Source: Zoroaster sp. YZ-2022 (Eukaryota > Echinodermata > Asteroidea > Forcipulatida > Zoroasteridae). From it: a stretch of DNA of 64,000 bases. Each line of letters opens with the position of its first letter. Position 1 is the stretch's first letter. Shown here piece after piece: positions 1-11,878 of this stretch. The position numbers were made by a program, and so were the translations under genes. The notes under the pieces were generated by a model. That model worked only from the letters and a program-made list of their open reading frames with translations. It made no database searches and was not told where the DNA came from. The stretch is taken from NCBI GenBank assembly GCA_029582265.1, contig CM055835.1, positions 14,129,498 to 14,193,497 on the forward strand. The letters run 5' to 3'.

Positions 1-3000
1 CCGCCACAAAAAGTTAACCGCCTGAAAATAATTAATAATTAATAATTAAAAGTGACCTCGTCCATTTTTTAAAACCTTAAACAGGAAACTCACAATTAAA
101 TGTGATTGGCCTAATGCCAAAATGTATTTCTGTAAATGATACAGCAGATCTAATGTTCTTGAACAAGTTCTGCTAGTATGTAGATGTGAAGCATCATCTT
201 TAGATATAGTAAGATTTGTGATGACATATTGAAATAATCTCTTTTGAGTAGTAAGGGTTCTGAGAAGAACCTTTGGTTAACTCAACATTTCAATCTGTAT
301 GCTTTGATCATCTTCAAGGAGAATGTGGAATGCTGGTGCAGGAGGGGCTTAAGTAGCTCGGTGGAGGATCCTGATCACTAGATGTAGCTGTAGCTATTAC
401 CTTAAAAAAAAATTGAAATTCATTTATAATTAATTATTTGTAAAATAACAAGTCAAATGTATTATTACACAATTTATTTGTAGAAAGTGAAAGATAATAT
501 TGTAAAAAAAATTGTTTAAATGTGCTTAAATATCAGCCACACACCATCCCTTAAAAACATTCAAATAATAAATCCCATATCCCACTATTTTATTTTAAGC
601 TAGGTTTCAACTTCATAGGTTCAGGGGTTACACAGTTGTAAACCTTAAATTTATTTGGGAACTACCAACTTTGTATTCTACTACTATACTATTATGTCAT
701 CGTGATTGTACAAACTATACTATTTCTATGACAGTAACCAGTGGGTTAATATTTCATGTTTAAGATAATAACAAGTCCCAGGCATGTCAAATACAATGTT
801 CCCAAGTTAACTCCCATGGAAATTTCTTGCAGTAGGCCTAATAATACTTGTGGGTGCATGGTGAATAATATTATTATTAAAAACAAACTTACCCAACTAA
901 GGTCACAGATAATAACTTCTGTCACTGCCCAACTTTGCCAGCAAACAATCCTTTTAGATGATATGATGTATATACATTTACTAACCTAAATATATAATTG
1001 TCTTAATTGAGTTAAAACCCATCAACCATGTCAACAAACAACGAACAGCTGATTAGTAACCATTCTTCTATTTCTAGATTATAACGTGTGGTACATAATC
1101 ACATACACAGTCTGGTAACCACCATTATGTATGTCTCTACAGTGCATATGGAGTCTGGGAACCTTTACGTTAAACTGACAACAGAGGGCGCCCTTCAAGC
1201 AAAACTTTCAGGGGGCATGTACAGGGGTTAGAAATATCAAATTTTTATTTTAATGATTTATTCTTGTTTCTAATAGGCCTGTACATGTTTTGAGGGGGGC
1301 ACAATATAAAAAAGTCAAAAAAAGAATCCCCCCCCCCCTACTGATACGACTGATATAATAAGACGATGGTGCTGCTCTTCGAATAGATCGCCCGATAATG
1401 TCTTTACTTATTCCAACTGACAACAAGCTTTTAATCATGGATGGTAGATTTTATGGGAAAGTCACGACAGAGCATTCGGGATGTTTGAGCTGAATCCCTT
1501 TAGGCCACAGTGTAATAAGGCATATTGTTGGAGATATCAAGCTGTAGTCAGGTATCCTTGGATTTAACGACTTGCATCATCAGAGTTTGTCTAGGCCTAT
1601 ATCGCGATATTAGTCTTGATCCCCAACGTGTTGGCGACATTTCCCTGTGTACTTTTGAAAAACATCGATTTAGAAAGTATAAATCTTTAGTAGGCCTACG
1701 TGTGATTTTAAGATCTGCCTTACTACTTAGGCTACATACAAAATGCATGTTTACGCCTATTGTTTGGATGCTTTTCCCTTTTGTTTCAGCATAGTGTCTG
1801 GTTACATTATCACTAATGAAAACCACTATTAGAATAAAATAGCACCGGTCTATTGTGTAAAAGCACCAGTCTATTTTGGACAGGAGCATCACACTGATTC
1901 CCATATGTGTGTATCTAAAAACCGAGATGGCCGCTGCGTGACTATATATATACCTAAATTCTTTAGTTTAAATATTTGAGTGTCATCTTTGTTGCAAATG
2001 AGTAATTTAAGGCCCCTATCTGATTCATGAACCCACCATGATAACCGCGATGCATGATGGGACAGACATTGAGGTATTCCTCATAGTGTGTCCCAGAGTG
2101 AACTCTCAATTAACGTCTCATAATAGGCCTACCCATCTTCATGTACACGATGTGTGGCCTGCATATAGCAAAGGGTGGTATTGGGAATAAGAAGTCACTA
2201 TGTACACTGTACATGTGGGTGTACATGTACATGTACGACTAATGATGCAGTTACGCCGCTGTAACGAACACATCAAAGAACATTTGGCTAGGCCTATAGC
2301 GAACATGACCCTTGGCTTATGTTTGTTGTATTAGCATTGCAGCCGTGGGTCCACTGATCTCTATTATACAGACAAAATACAGAGGGTCAGCCCATTATAG
2401 TGCACTTGCTCTATGATTAGTGTAAAACAAATAATGAAGCCATCACGGGGCATTTTACTACTCCGTGTACAAAAAGACCACAACAGGAATGCCTCCAGTT
2501 CTTTTTCAGAACTAATTACTAGTCAATAGAGAATTTCACATGGTGTCACCGCTTATCCTCTTCACCATGCAAAGCTACAAGTTTTACCTAGGAATGACCA
2601 AGTAACGCACAAGGAATGCATAAGGAATACAAAAGGAATTGAATGCACACACAAAGGGGAGGCAGATTCTCCATGCATGGAGGAAGGAAATCTGTTTTCC
2701 TTCCTCCATGCTCCATGTTAGCATTGCAATGGGGAGTAGCAACCGTGGCATACAGTAGCTACGTTGAAAGCTAGTGATATTATCCAGTCAGTGTAATAAT
2801 ATCAGTGTCTTGTGACAAACAATCGCTGTAATGAACATGTTGTGTGGACCCCATGATGTTCATTTTAGCGACTCGGACGTTGTACATCCTTGTCATGATA
2901 TCAGCAAGATTGCAATAATGATAAAAGAATTGACTATGGCCATGAGCGCGATGACTTTCCTCTGTAATCTGACAGGCACTTATGACGTCATAAGTGACCT

Positions 3001-3382
3001 CAATGATAATAACATCGCTGGCATGTATTAGAGTAATAGCCCCAATGGAGTGATGGTTGCCTCACGCAGGATTCATTTCCGATGATTAATTTGGTTTTTG
3101 TTCGTTATACCCAAGGCGCAGTGATTTTAAAAGCCCTCCTTTGGGAGACGGCAAGGTCAATATTCAAACTGCTTGCCAATTTGATTGGTATTAAATCCTT
3201 TTAAATATTTGGAAACTTATTTAGAAATTGATAATAAACTGATAACAAAATTACCAAATTATTATCCGAAAGGTACACTGTTAAAAACATTGTTGTTCAT
3301 TTACAGAAAGTTGTTTTGTCAATTGGCATACACCAGATTCTTTGTTATACAGCAGAATTTTCCTTTGTGCATCAACAGACCT
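1..3382. other. Intergenic, no gene recognised
   Basis: No open frame here resembles a known protein or has a convincing splice context. The stretch is AT-rich with short TACATG runs near 2220-2240, a poly-C run near 1329 and a small hairpin at 2676-2710 ('catggaggaaggaaa' and its complement). Fragments near 230-330 and 2495-2570 belong to a dispersed family also seen near 6200-6330 and 9010-9140. Confidence 0.6.
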
Positions 3383-3741
3383 AATAATAATAATGTGTGG
3401 ACTTATATAGCGCACGTATCCACCAACTGAGTGGTGCTCAAGGCGCATTATATTATTACCCCTGCTCATAAGGCTCATAAATCATTCCTGAAACCATCTC
3501 AGCTGGGGAGTATACTGGGGAGTATACAGCTCAATTGCTGCCATTATATACAGCGCATATAGGCCTAATCAACCAACTCTGCCCTCACAGGTACCCATTT
3601 AACCCCTGGGTGGAGAGAAGCAATTATGGTTAAGTGTCTTGCTCAAGGACACAAGTGTCACGGCCGGGATTCGAACCCACATTCTGCTGCTAACACCAGA
3701 ACCTGAGTCCGGCAAGCTAGACCGCTCGGCCACGACACTCC
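3383..3741 (-). repeat. tRNA-derived SINE, near full length
   Basis: Read on the minus strand, the head near 3741 has a tRNA-Leu/Ser-like start with A-box character ('gtggccgagcggtcta') and a B box ('gggttcgaatccc'). A conserved body follows ('gtccttgagcaagacactt', then 'cacccaggggttaaatggg'). The tail reads 'gcgctatataagtccacat' and runs into an (ATT)n tract at 3383-3393. The same head, body and tail recur at 8541-8803, 54933-55302 and 56251-56369, which is why this is called a SINE and not a tRNA gene. Confidence 0.85.
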
Positions 3742-6700
3742 ACCTGTTGTAACTTTACAGAGAACCTTACATAATAAACCATTTAGAAACGGCACATTTC
3801 TGTATACTCACAGGAAAATCTAAAAACGGCAATTCCTGCTGTAAATTTGGATTCTTTTGTGAACTACTGTGAACTCACACAGTTTTTACAGTGTATCTCG
3901 ATTTGGTAAAGGTACCATTCATCCTTAAAAACAATTCTGTCTGGCGTGCCCTCATTTAAGAGAAATAACATTAAAACAAAACAAAAATGTTTTATTTCAC
4001 ACTTTTCTCATGACTAAGACTACACTTTGATCTGAAATTCTAAGACAGTACCGTAAGCATACCTGTAGAAGCAGTTTTGCCAACATTACCAATGTTGTAC
4101 CTTCCCTTTAAAGTTATTTAATTAAAACATAAATTTAAAATTAAAGCAGTAGCCTTCCCTTTAAAGTTTAAATTAAAACATAAATTTCAAATTAAAGCAG
4201 TAGCCTGTTTGAGGTACATCTTATGTAAAAGAGTTAATCCACTGTAAAAAGCGCCCTCCTATTATGATCACCATACATCAAAAAGGCTAACAGAACCCCT
4301 TGATTTTTCAGGGGGAAAATAACAGATATAAATATAACCCATAGGCCCTAGTCGCAAATATTTATATAATTATGTGCATTAATTTGGAATTTGAGCTTTG
4401 TTTTATTATATATTTTTTTGTACCAAAATTCCTTAAGAACGTCATTTTTGAATGAATCCTTTGATAACGTTTACTATCACAATGAGTCGCATGATTTAAA
4501 TACAACACAATACGGTACAATAACACAGCGCAGCCAGGGCGTCGAGACCTTTACGACCCGCTCGTCTCCCCAGGAGACATCAAGGTGAACCTAATCGCTT
4601 TTCCGTCACAGTATTATCACAAAATTTGCCGCCATTTCCTCGGACCTTGATTGCCATTAAATGTCAGTTGCCACACAAAAGTCTCATCATTGAATACCTT
4701 TCAAATAATATTCATCTTTCACTTTTCACTTAGGCCTATGCCTTTTTATGTCTAACTGCTTTTACAGATCTTAACAGCTGAATTCAATAATAATTGTCAG
4801 GCGCTTCCGAAATACAATGCAACGTTGCGTTTATACAACTCAAAAGGATTTTAAATTGTTTATTTGCTTCACCAAAGCAAAATCCATTATTTCAATTTCT
4901 TGTATTGTGTGGGCCTATTGAGTTTTTTGTTGTCTCTGCAGCAAATGACTGTCCTTGACATAAACGAAGAGTGTTCATTATGTAGTAGAGTGCGGGGCTT
5001 ACTCTGGGGGAGTTTATTCATTATTGGAGAGGGTCCAAGCTCTTCAAAGATGCATTCGGCCTCCGTGCTGGCTGTTGAATAAATTTAATTCTGCTAACGT
5101 AATGTCATTGAACGAAAAATACCATCACACGAATTCTTAATATCCACAATATCACCCGTGTTATGCATCATGTCACCGGCAATTTTCCGAAGCTTGATTT
5201 AATTCCACAAAATGAATTTATGACGGGACCGACGAGAAAATTAATTACAGGATTACTTGGAAAATCAAAAGAATGTGTATCATTTTCTCAGTAAAAATAA
5301 TAATTTTTCAATGTTAAACAAAATTGCCGAAAAATGTGAGTAACACAACGAAAAATATGGGCGATATATCTTTAACCGTCCAAAAAGTAAAATTTCTGAT
5401 CCATGCTTATCTGGCACCGAGCAACATTCTCAAGTCTGAACGCTCATGAATAATAAATTAATGTGTGACCTACATGAAGCGTATGCGATGATTGGTTAGC
5501 AATCTTGCCAATCGCAAACTGTAACAGCTGGATCGGTAATGACGTCACAAATAGCATCTGCATGCGCGCAGCTGCCATTTAAACGTGCAGAAAATAATTT
5601 GTCCGAAATTAGTTTCGTTTTTACTGGCAATTTCCACTGACTTTCTTTGTAATAGAAACAATGCTATTTTACATACAGAAAGGAACACATTTGTTATAGG
5701 ACACATTTCACCAAATAATCGTTTATTCATTTTAAACCAAGCTTCTGACAATTTTAAAATATCTCTTAACTTTTGCAAAGCCAACCCCAACCACGTACAC
5801 CCCTCCCACACCCCTCCCACCTCTTGGAACATCTTGTCAAAGGAAATTGCACCGTTATAATGACTCCCGCTAGAGGGCGTATAGTCAAATTGGAGTTGAT
5901 ACTTTTTGGTCTGACGTGAATAATGACTTTGATCTGACGTGGACAACTGATGGCGCTGTTTACATTTTTGTTGTAACATTTGTACTTCTCAAATTGCATT
6001 TTACACTAACAGTTCGGGTGTGCTTTTGTCCTATTAAACATGAAGTAGTTAGGGTTTTAGGCCCGGCTTGAATACGTACTTGGGACATCAACCCTTATTT
6101 GGTATCCCCAAAACCTAAACACACACAAATATTTTTTTTAAATATTAAACAATGTAAATGTTTCTTTGCTAGGCTTCTTTTCTAATATGAACCAATAAGT
6201 AGAGACGGTTTGCGGTGACACCATGTAGAATTCTCTTATGAGTATTAAATAGTTCTGAATCGAAAAGAACTGATTGGTTACAACTGGACATTTTGATATG
6301 CTCTGATCATCTTCAGTTGCGGAATGTAGCTTTATTTATAATTTATTATTATTTTGTTTTATATTTCCTAGAAAAAAGTAATTAACCAACTCACCAAACA
6401 AAATGTTACTAAGCCGTATACGATGCCCAATAGACGGCTTTGCGCCCAAATAGACGGCTTTGCGACCAAATAGACGGCTTTGCGCCCAATCATGGTAGCT
6501 TATTTTGTGCTACTTTTGGAGGAAATACTTTATTCAAATACTTTATTCACCACTGCAACGTTGCATTAACTTTGCGTAGATAAAATTAATTATTAGTGTC
6601 GGCGTGATTTGGGAGCGGTTTACTGCAAAAACATCTGTATGTTTTAGCCTAAGTAAACGGTGAGTGTATTCGATCGAAGTCTCGTATATCGAATACTTGT

Positions 6701-7741
6701 TTGAATACTCTAGTAGTAGTATTGACACAAATATATTTACACAGTCCGCAATCCGTAGGAGTAGACTGCATACTATGAAAATTGTCAATTTAAGTAAATT
6801 TGCTCCACCCAGTTTGATTATAATCTCCCCTTTTGAAAGGGAAGGTACAACATTGAGAATTTAAAAAGGGAATAATAATATATGATTTAAGGCTTTGCAT
6901 GGTAGAGTATTGATATCATTTCGGTTTGCGGTAACACCATGTGTTTGTCAACTGGCTTAGTGGGGTACAATTTCTGAAAATAACCTTATCGCACAACTTA
7001 TAATAATAATAATAATAATGATAATAAATCCCAGAGAACAAAATGAATTATTATGTGAAATTTTATTTTAAAAAAATAAAATTTTAAAAAACCGTTCAGT
7101 GGTCACGGACGACGGTACGGTCCTTATCGCCCGCGCTAAAGACCGGTAAAGACCGCGCGACAAACTTTTATTTTCTTAATTATTTCCCAAACGAACGGTC
7201 GTGTTTGCCGATTGAAAATGGACGTGCTTTTCACTTTTTTCTTGTGAACGATACACTGTAATAAGCTGAAACTTTAACAGGAGTTGTTTATTGTAGGCAT
7301 ATATATGAAATATATTTGTATTTTAAAGGAACTTAGTTCTGAAGAACAGCCCAACCTCCCTACACTGAGGCTTGGCCTGGCCCACCATTAATAACACATT
7401 TAGGGGTTCATGTCCCCCACCCTGTTGAGCGAATAGTATCTAAATGGGTTAGTATATTGCTGCATGGTTAGGGAATTATTAATGAAAAAGTACACCGATT
7501 TTTGCAGCTGATTACACCTATCAAATAGTTGTTCAATTCTTTGTTTATTTTAGTGTTATATTTTAACACAAATATTGTGAGCGTGTTGCAAAACTACGTA
7601 GCAGACAAACATATAAAATCGAACATTTAAATTTGGTGTTTGGTGCCATTTGATAAGATATTTGAGCATCAAATGGAGATATTTTGTTTTCCTACAAAGT
7701 GGACTATAGATTTATTGATGACAAATTCAAAGCAAAGATTG
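3742..7741. other. Intergenic, no gene recognised
   Basis: AT-rich spacer without a supportable gene. Positions 4062-4115 and 4085-4205 contain 'accttccctttaaag'-type fragments of a repeat family found elsewhere in the window. A GC-richer patch near 7090-7180 shares 'ggtcacgg' and 'taaagaccg' words with the MITE at 10581-10710 and is probably a decayed relative. Confidence 0.55.
6428..6490. repeat. 21-22 bp tandem repeat, 3 copies
   Basis: Three head-to-tail copies of 'aatagacggctttgcgccca' with single-base differences sit in otherwise unstructured spacer. No coding role is visible. Confidence 0.85.
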
Positions 7742-7750
7742 TATATAAAA
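7742..7750 (+). promoter_or_regulatory. TATA box of secreted-protein gene 1
   Basis: TATATAAAA lies 160 bp upstream of the start codon at 7902, so a start site around 7770-7775 would give a 5' UTR of about 130 bp. The tandem paralogue at 11879 also has a TATA box, which supports both as core promoters. A short upstream open frame (ATG near 7778) would lie in this leader. The call rests on sequence and position only. Confidence 0.6.
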
Positions 7751-7901
7751 GGATAATCTCAAACCCACAAAGATCATTATGCGTCTGCTTCAACGAGATT
7801 GTTACAGTGTGTGATCTTTAGATCTGAGCTGAACAATCTGATTAAAAAGGTATTTTTACATCGGTCAGCGGACTTCATCAAGCCAAACAAAACCGTCCAT
7901 A

Positions 7902-9300
7902 ATGAAACGTTGGCTGATTGTTGTGTCCATCGTCATCCTCGCGATAGTATCGAGGGCAAGCTCACGGGCCCTCTTGCCTCGTCTAAGGGCAGCCCGGCAC
8001 GCCGCACCCATCAGACAGCACGGGACACTCAACCGCGTTGCCCGTGAATTTCACGATGCGAAGACAGAGATTGCTGAGGCTACCGGTGCAAAATGCCAAT
8101 TGGATGATTGCGCAAAATTTGACGAACTCAAAAAGGTATGTATTGGGAATAATAGTGTCATTATGGTTGTTGTTGCTCCAGCTGCGTGCCTGAAGTGGGG
8201 AAGAGATGAATTATGTAAAGAAACCAGCCTATAAAAGTTTATTTCTCTAACGAGTATTAAAATAGATAAACTTTTCACTGAGTAGGTGTCTGTTTAATAT
8301 AAATGTAGATATATGATAGTCTAACAGTACAAACATACTTACTTTATTTTGTATTCCCAATATGGAATTGGGCCTAGTGTTGACTGAATTAAACATTTTC
8401 ATGTAAAACTGTGTTAAACTGTTTTTCAAAAAGGTTTTGAAAGAAATATTGCGTTCAAATATATATATATTAGTTGAAAGCATTTCAGATGGAATAATTC
8501 AGGATTATTGATATTTGTACCGGTACCAAATCTGCACAAAGTAATAATAATAATAATAATGTGTGGACTTATATAGCGCACGTATCCACCAACTAAGTGG
8601 TGCTCAAGGCGCATTCTTTTTTACGTGCATTACACAACACACGGGACCTACGGCTTTACGTCCCATCCGAAGGACGAAGCAATTATGGTTAAGTACCTTG
8701 CTCAAGGACACAAGTGTCACGACCGGGGCTCGAACCCACACCCTGCTGCTGGCAACACCAGAACTTGAGTTCGGTGCGCTAGACCGCTCGGCCACGACAC
8801 TCCAAGTAGCCTTAGTTTTAAGTACAAACTGTGATCATTTTAGCCTTGACCAAGGCTGTTATAGTAGTGCGTACCTACCATGGTACCCCATGTCTTACCG
8901 ATTTCTGGCCCGTGAAATTCAGCACACACGGTGCGCTGTCCCTGGATAGGGTCCACACAAAACGTACACTGTACAGCAAGATCAATAACTTAGTCGTGGG
9001 TACGGTTGTGCATTGCGACTTCGTACAACTCTCCCGAAGACAATCAGAGCATACTGATCGAAACGTCGAGCTGTAACCAACAGTTCTTTTCAAAACTACT
9101 TACTACTCAAAATAGACTTTTTCGCATGGTGTCACAGCAAAACAGTCTTAATTTGACCATGGGCGGATCCAGAACATTTTTTAGGGGGGCTGAGAATCAA
9201 AAAAAATTATTTTCAGTATTACAAAAATTACAATGAAATAATCAAAGGGAGAGAAAAACAAAGCACAGTGAGGGAATGGGAGTGCGTTCTCCCCTCCCCT

Positions 9301-9354
<54 letters not shown>

Positions 9355-9737
9355 AATTTTTTTAAAAACGATTTTAGGGGGGGGGGGAGCTACAGCCCCC
9401 TTAGCCCCCACCCCTGGATCCGCCAATGTTGACCTTGTACATATTAGAGCGACGGTGTGTACATGTACAATGTACATGTATATATACATGTACATTACAG
9501 TATATGCATTAAGGATACGTGCACTGTGTGCCCGACCCGTTCCGACGCGCCTTGGTCAAGACTATGATCATTTATGTGTTTTACTTTAACTAATTTCTCA
9601 CAATGTTCTACATTTTGCAGGCTCTTCTGGCCCTGATTGAGTATCTGGAGTGTCCAGAAGTCCCACCAGTCCCACCCACTACCTCGTCATCATCCTACTC
9701 TGATAATGATTTAGATCTGGGCATCCTTGATAAGTGA
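7902..9737 (+). CDS. Small secreted protein 1 (two exons, 116 aa)
   Basis: Coding exons 7902-8135 and 9621-9737 join in phase 0 (donor AAG|gtatgt, acceptor ttttgcag|GCT) and give 116 residues ending at TGA 9735-9737. Residues 1 to about 22 form a hydrophobic signal peptide. A basic Arg/Ala-rich segment follows, then a helical region with two cysteines (KCQLDDCAKFDELKK) at the end of exon 1. Exon 2 continues as a helix (ALLALIEYLEC), then a Pro run, a Ser run and an acidic Asp-rich tail. The exon 1 C-terminus aligns with the gene at 11879 (ECATVDCARINELKL), and both introns fall just after it in phase 0, so the two are tandem duplicates on one strand. I do not recognise the family. A secreted peptide or precursor is inferred; function is unknown. 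Within the first intron lie a SINE (8541-8803) and an hAT-type MITE. Confidence 0.8.
8541..8803 (-). repeat. tRNA-derived SINE, shorter subtype
   Basis: Minus-strand head near 8803 with 'gtggccgagcggtctagcgc', B box 'gggttcgagcccc' and the 'gtccttgagcaaggtactt' body, followed by the 'gcgctatataagtccacac' tail and an (ATT)n tract at 8541-8560. It lies in the intron of secreted-protein gene 1 and lacks about 100 bp of the middle present in the copy at 3383. Confidence 0.85.
9158..9428. mobile_element. hAT-type MITE with (CT)n core
   Basis: Ends read CATGGGCGGATCC and, on the other strand, CATTGGCGGATCC (12 of 13 match). Five bases (TTGAC) repeat directly outside both ends, less than the usual 8-bp hAT target duplication. 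Inside are G-rich and C-rich runs and a (CT)n microsatellite at about 9312-9349. A related element lies at 36068-36163. It sits in the intron of secreted-protein gene 1. Confidence 0.65.
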
Positions 9738-9955
9738 TTGGACATCTACAAACGCTCGCATCACCTCAAGATCCACTCAAAGTGATGACGTCATTACAAC
9801 ACCATCAGCAAAATACTTTTGTTGAAAAAAATCATCCGCAGTTTATATAGTTTATTTATATTTTAAATAGCTGTGGTGGTTGGTAACTTTTATAAGTATA
9901 AACAAAGTTTTTTGATGAGTCCCATTTACTTTTCAGTCTGCAATCTTCAATTAAT

Positions 9956-9961
9956 AATAAA
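9956..9961 (+). terminator. Poly(A) signal, secreted gene 1
   Basis: AATAAA about 220 bp after the stop codon at 9737, the first canonical hexamer on this strand after the gene. Assignment is by position only. Confidence 0.5.
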
Positions 9962-10580
9962 AAATTGGTTCGCACAAATAGTCATGGCACAATAAAAAAA
10001 AAGGTAACAATTAAAAGTTAAAGATATATTGTACCTGTATGTCCCTACCTTAAGTTATGTTTGAAGGATGGTATTTAAAACAAATTTTTAAAAATAACAT
10101 TTTAGAAGATCTGCGATTTAGGCACTTTGGTTTTGAATAAACAAATAAGGCAGTCATTATAAGTATTTTTTAATTGAATACTTTTTAGACGCTGGTGGCA
10201 GCAGACTCACGGTATTGAGAACAATGCAAAAGAATCGGTAAGGCTACTGTCTCACATTTGGTTTCATTATTTATTTATTTATTTATTTATTTGTAAAGAA
10301 GCAATATGTTGCAAAATAATTTTCAATAGCATTATTTATTCAAAGTGTAATGTTTGTGCTTCACAATATAAAGTTCTCTTATTATCTAAACAAAAAAATT
10401 GTCAGTAATGTTTTCATCATCAGTTGCGAAAATAAAGACCTCAATTAAACAACCGCAATAAAACGGAGCTGATAAATCTTTAACACTGTTTCAGGCGCTT
10501 TCATTAAAATATAGCAATATTATGTTAACTCTGTGATAAAACATTTCTATTTTATAGACTGGAGCAAAGTTTTACTCAGG

Positions 10581-10710
10581 CAATAACCGTTTGACTCTTG
10601 GTCTGTATCGCATGTTAACGACCGGTTTTGGGCGTGGTCACGGGCGATAAGGTCCAAGCTCAAAACCGGTCGTTAACCTGTGGTAAAGACCAAGAGTCAA
10701 ACTGTTATTC
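10581..10710. mobile_element. Hairpin MITE, about 130 bp
   Basis: The two halves are inverted copies: 'ccgtttgactcttggtct' at the left and 'agaccaagagtcaaactg' at the right, with further pairing through 'gttaacgaccggttttg'. The centre is a 30-bp unpaired spacer. It lies between the two secreted-protein genes. No target duplication was identified with confidence. Confidence 0.75.
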
Positions 10711-11168
10711 CCATTTATAATGCCCGTATCGATTTCGTTTTCAAAATTAAAAAAAAGGTTGAATAAAGCCAAATAGAAATGGGCAAACTCACGTTTTTGG
10801 GACATACAAAATACTTCCAAAGTACATGAGTCAGGCGCGTTATGCCAATATCCGTCATAGTGATTGGTTGAAATCTGAGTCGCATAAAACAGTTGGTGAA
10901 CAGCTGGCACATACGCGCTGTTCTGATTTTGATAAGCCAGTCTATTAATACATCCCACGTAATTACGTTTTGTCCAATCAGATTGTCTAAACTGTCTTGG
11001 ACATTTATGAATAAGTGTTATTGTTGCTGAAGGTTTATGAATAATTCAGTAGTGTCCTCGGAACGGACTGGTAAAGGAGTCTGGGTTGACGCGTGCGCCT
11101 TGACCAAATGCTACTTGTTTCTATGTGCGTATCCAGAGTCTCGAAAAAGAGGGGGTGGACACGACAAG

Positions 11169-11229
11169 AATTCCAATCGATCCAGCAAATTTGGCTGCAA
11201 TTGGCATCATCATTTGCCAAAAAAAATAA

Positions 11230-11263
<34 letters not shown>

Positions 11264-11337
11264 ATAAAAATGCCGGCGCGCGGGTCTGAGGCAACGCGCT
11301 TGGAGACCAGAAACCGGGACTTTTTTGGCCTTAATAA
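11169..11337 (+). repeat. Dispersed repeat, 'ggtctgaggc' family, copy 1
   Basis: Contains 'aattccaatcgatccagca' at the left, a TAA microsatellite, then 'gggtctgaggcaac', 'ggagaccagaaac' and 'ttttttggccttaa'. The same ordered blocks occur at 36292-36418 (plus) and 52352-52440 (minus). The family is not identified. Confidence 0.65.
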
Positions 11338-11827
11338 CTGAATGTATAAGCTTAGTTGTTTAATTATATAATTAATGTATACTCGTCGAAACGTGTTTGC
11401 AAACATTATCAATCTGTGTGTTTTCTGCACAGGTTTTGTATGAGTAACAATACTAATACAATGGATGTGCAAGTGTGCGCGCGCTCCACCCTGTCTGCTC
11501 AAGACGAATAGACCTAGGCCTATATTGAACAACTTGAGAACAAAATCGAATTTTCAAATTGAGCTCATGGCTGATTTCATATACACCATGTGCGACACCG
11601 TATTTGTTCACTTCAAGTAAATATGTGCTGTTAATATTTATTTTCTGTGGATTTACTATTAAATTCAAATCAAATTCATTATCAAATAGTCTACGGGCGA
11701 TTTATTACTGTTTGGGGTAGGCCTATAAAAACCTTAAAACCCAGTACGTTAAATCCCAACTGAAGACAGTTGGTAAGGACATAACTGCAATCACTCAAAA
11801 TAACGATTAATTAACGTAAACGTACGC

Positions 11828-11838
11828 TATATATATAT
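11828..11838 (+). promoter_or_regulatory. TATA box of secreted-protein gene 2
   Basis: TATATATATAT lies 41-51 bp upstream of the ATG at 11879, so transcription from around 11858 would leave a leader of only about 20 bp. The start codon context (caccATG) is favourable. Confidence 0.7.
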
Positions 11839-11878
11839 CAGGCGTCTGATTTCCAGTGCAAGTTCAAAGCCATTCACC

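Noticed and set aside
3600..3741. tRNA-Leu/Ser-like sequences with A and B boxes (also near 8750, 14430, 55250 and 56330)
   Set aside because: They are followed by a shared non-tRNA body and tail and lack proper acceptor stems, so they are SINE heads, not tRNA genes.
11280..11337. Possible hammerhead ribozyme ('gtctgagg' followed by 'gaaac')
   Set aside because: The required CTGANGA core is absent and the stems do not form in all copies.
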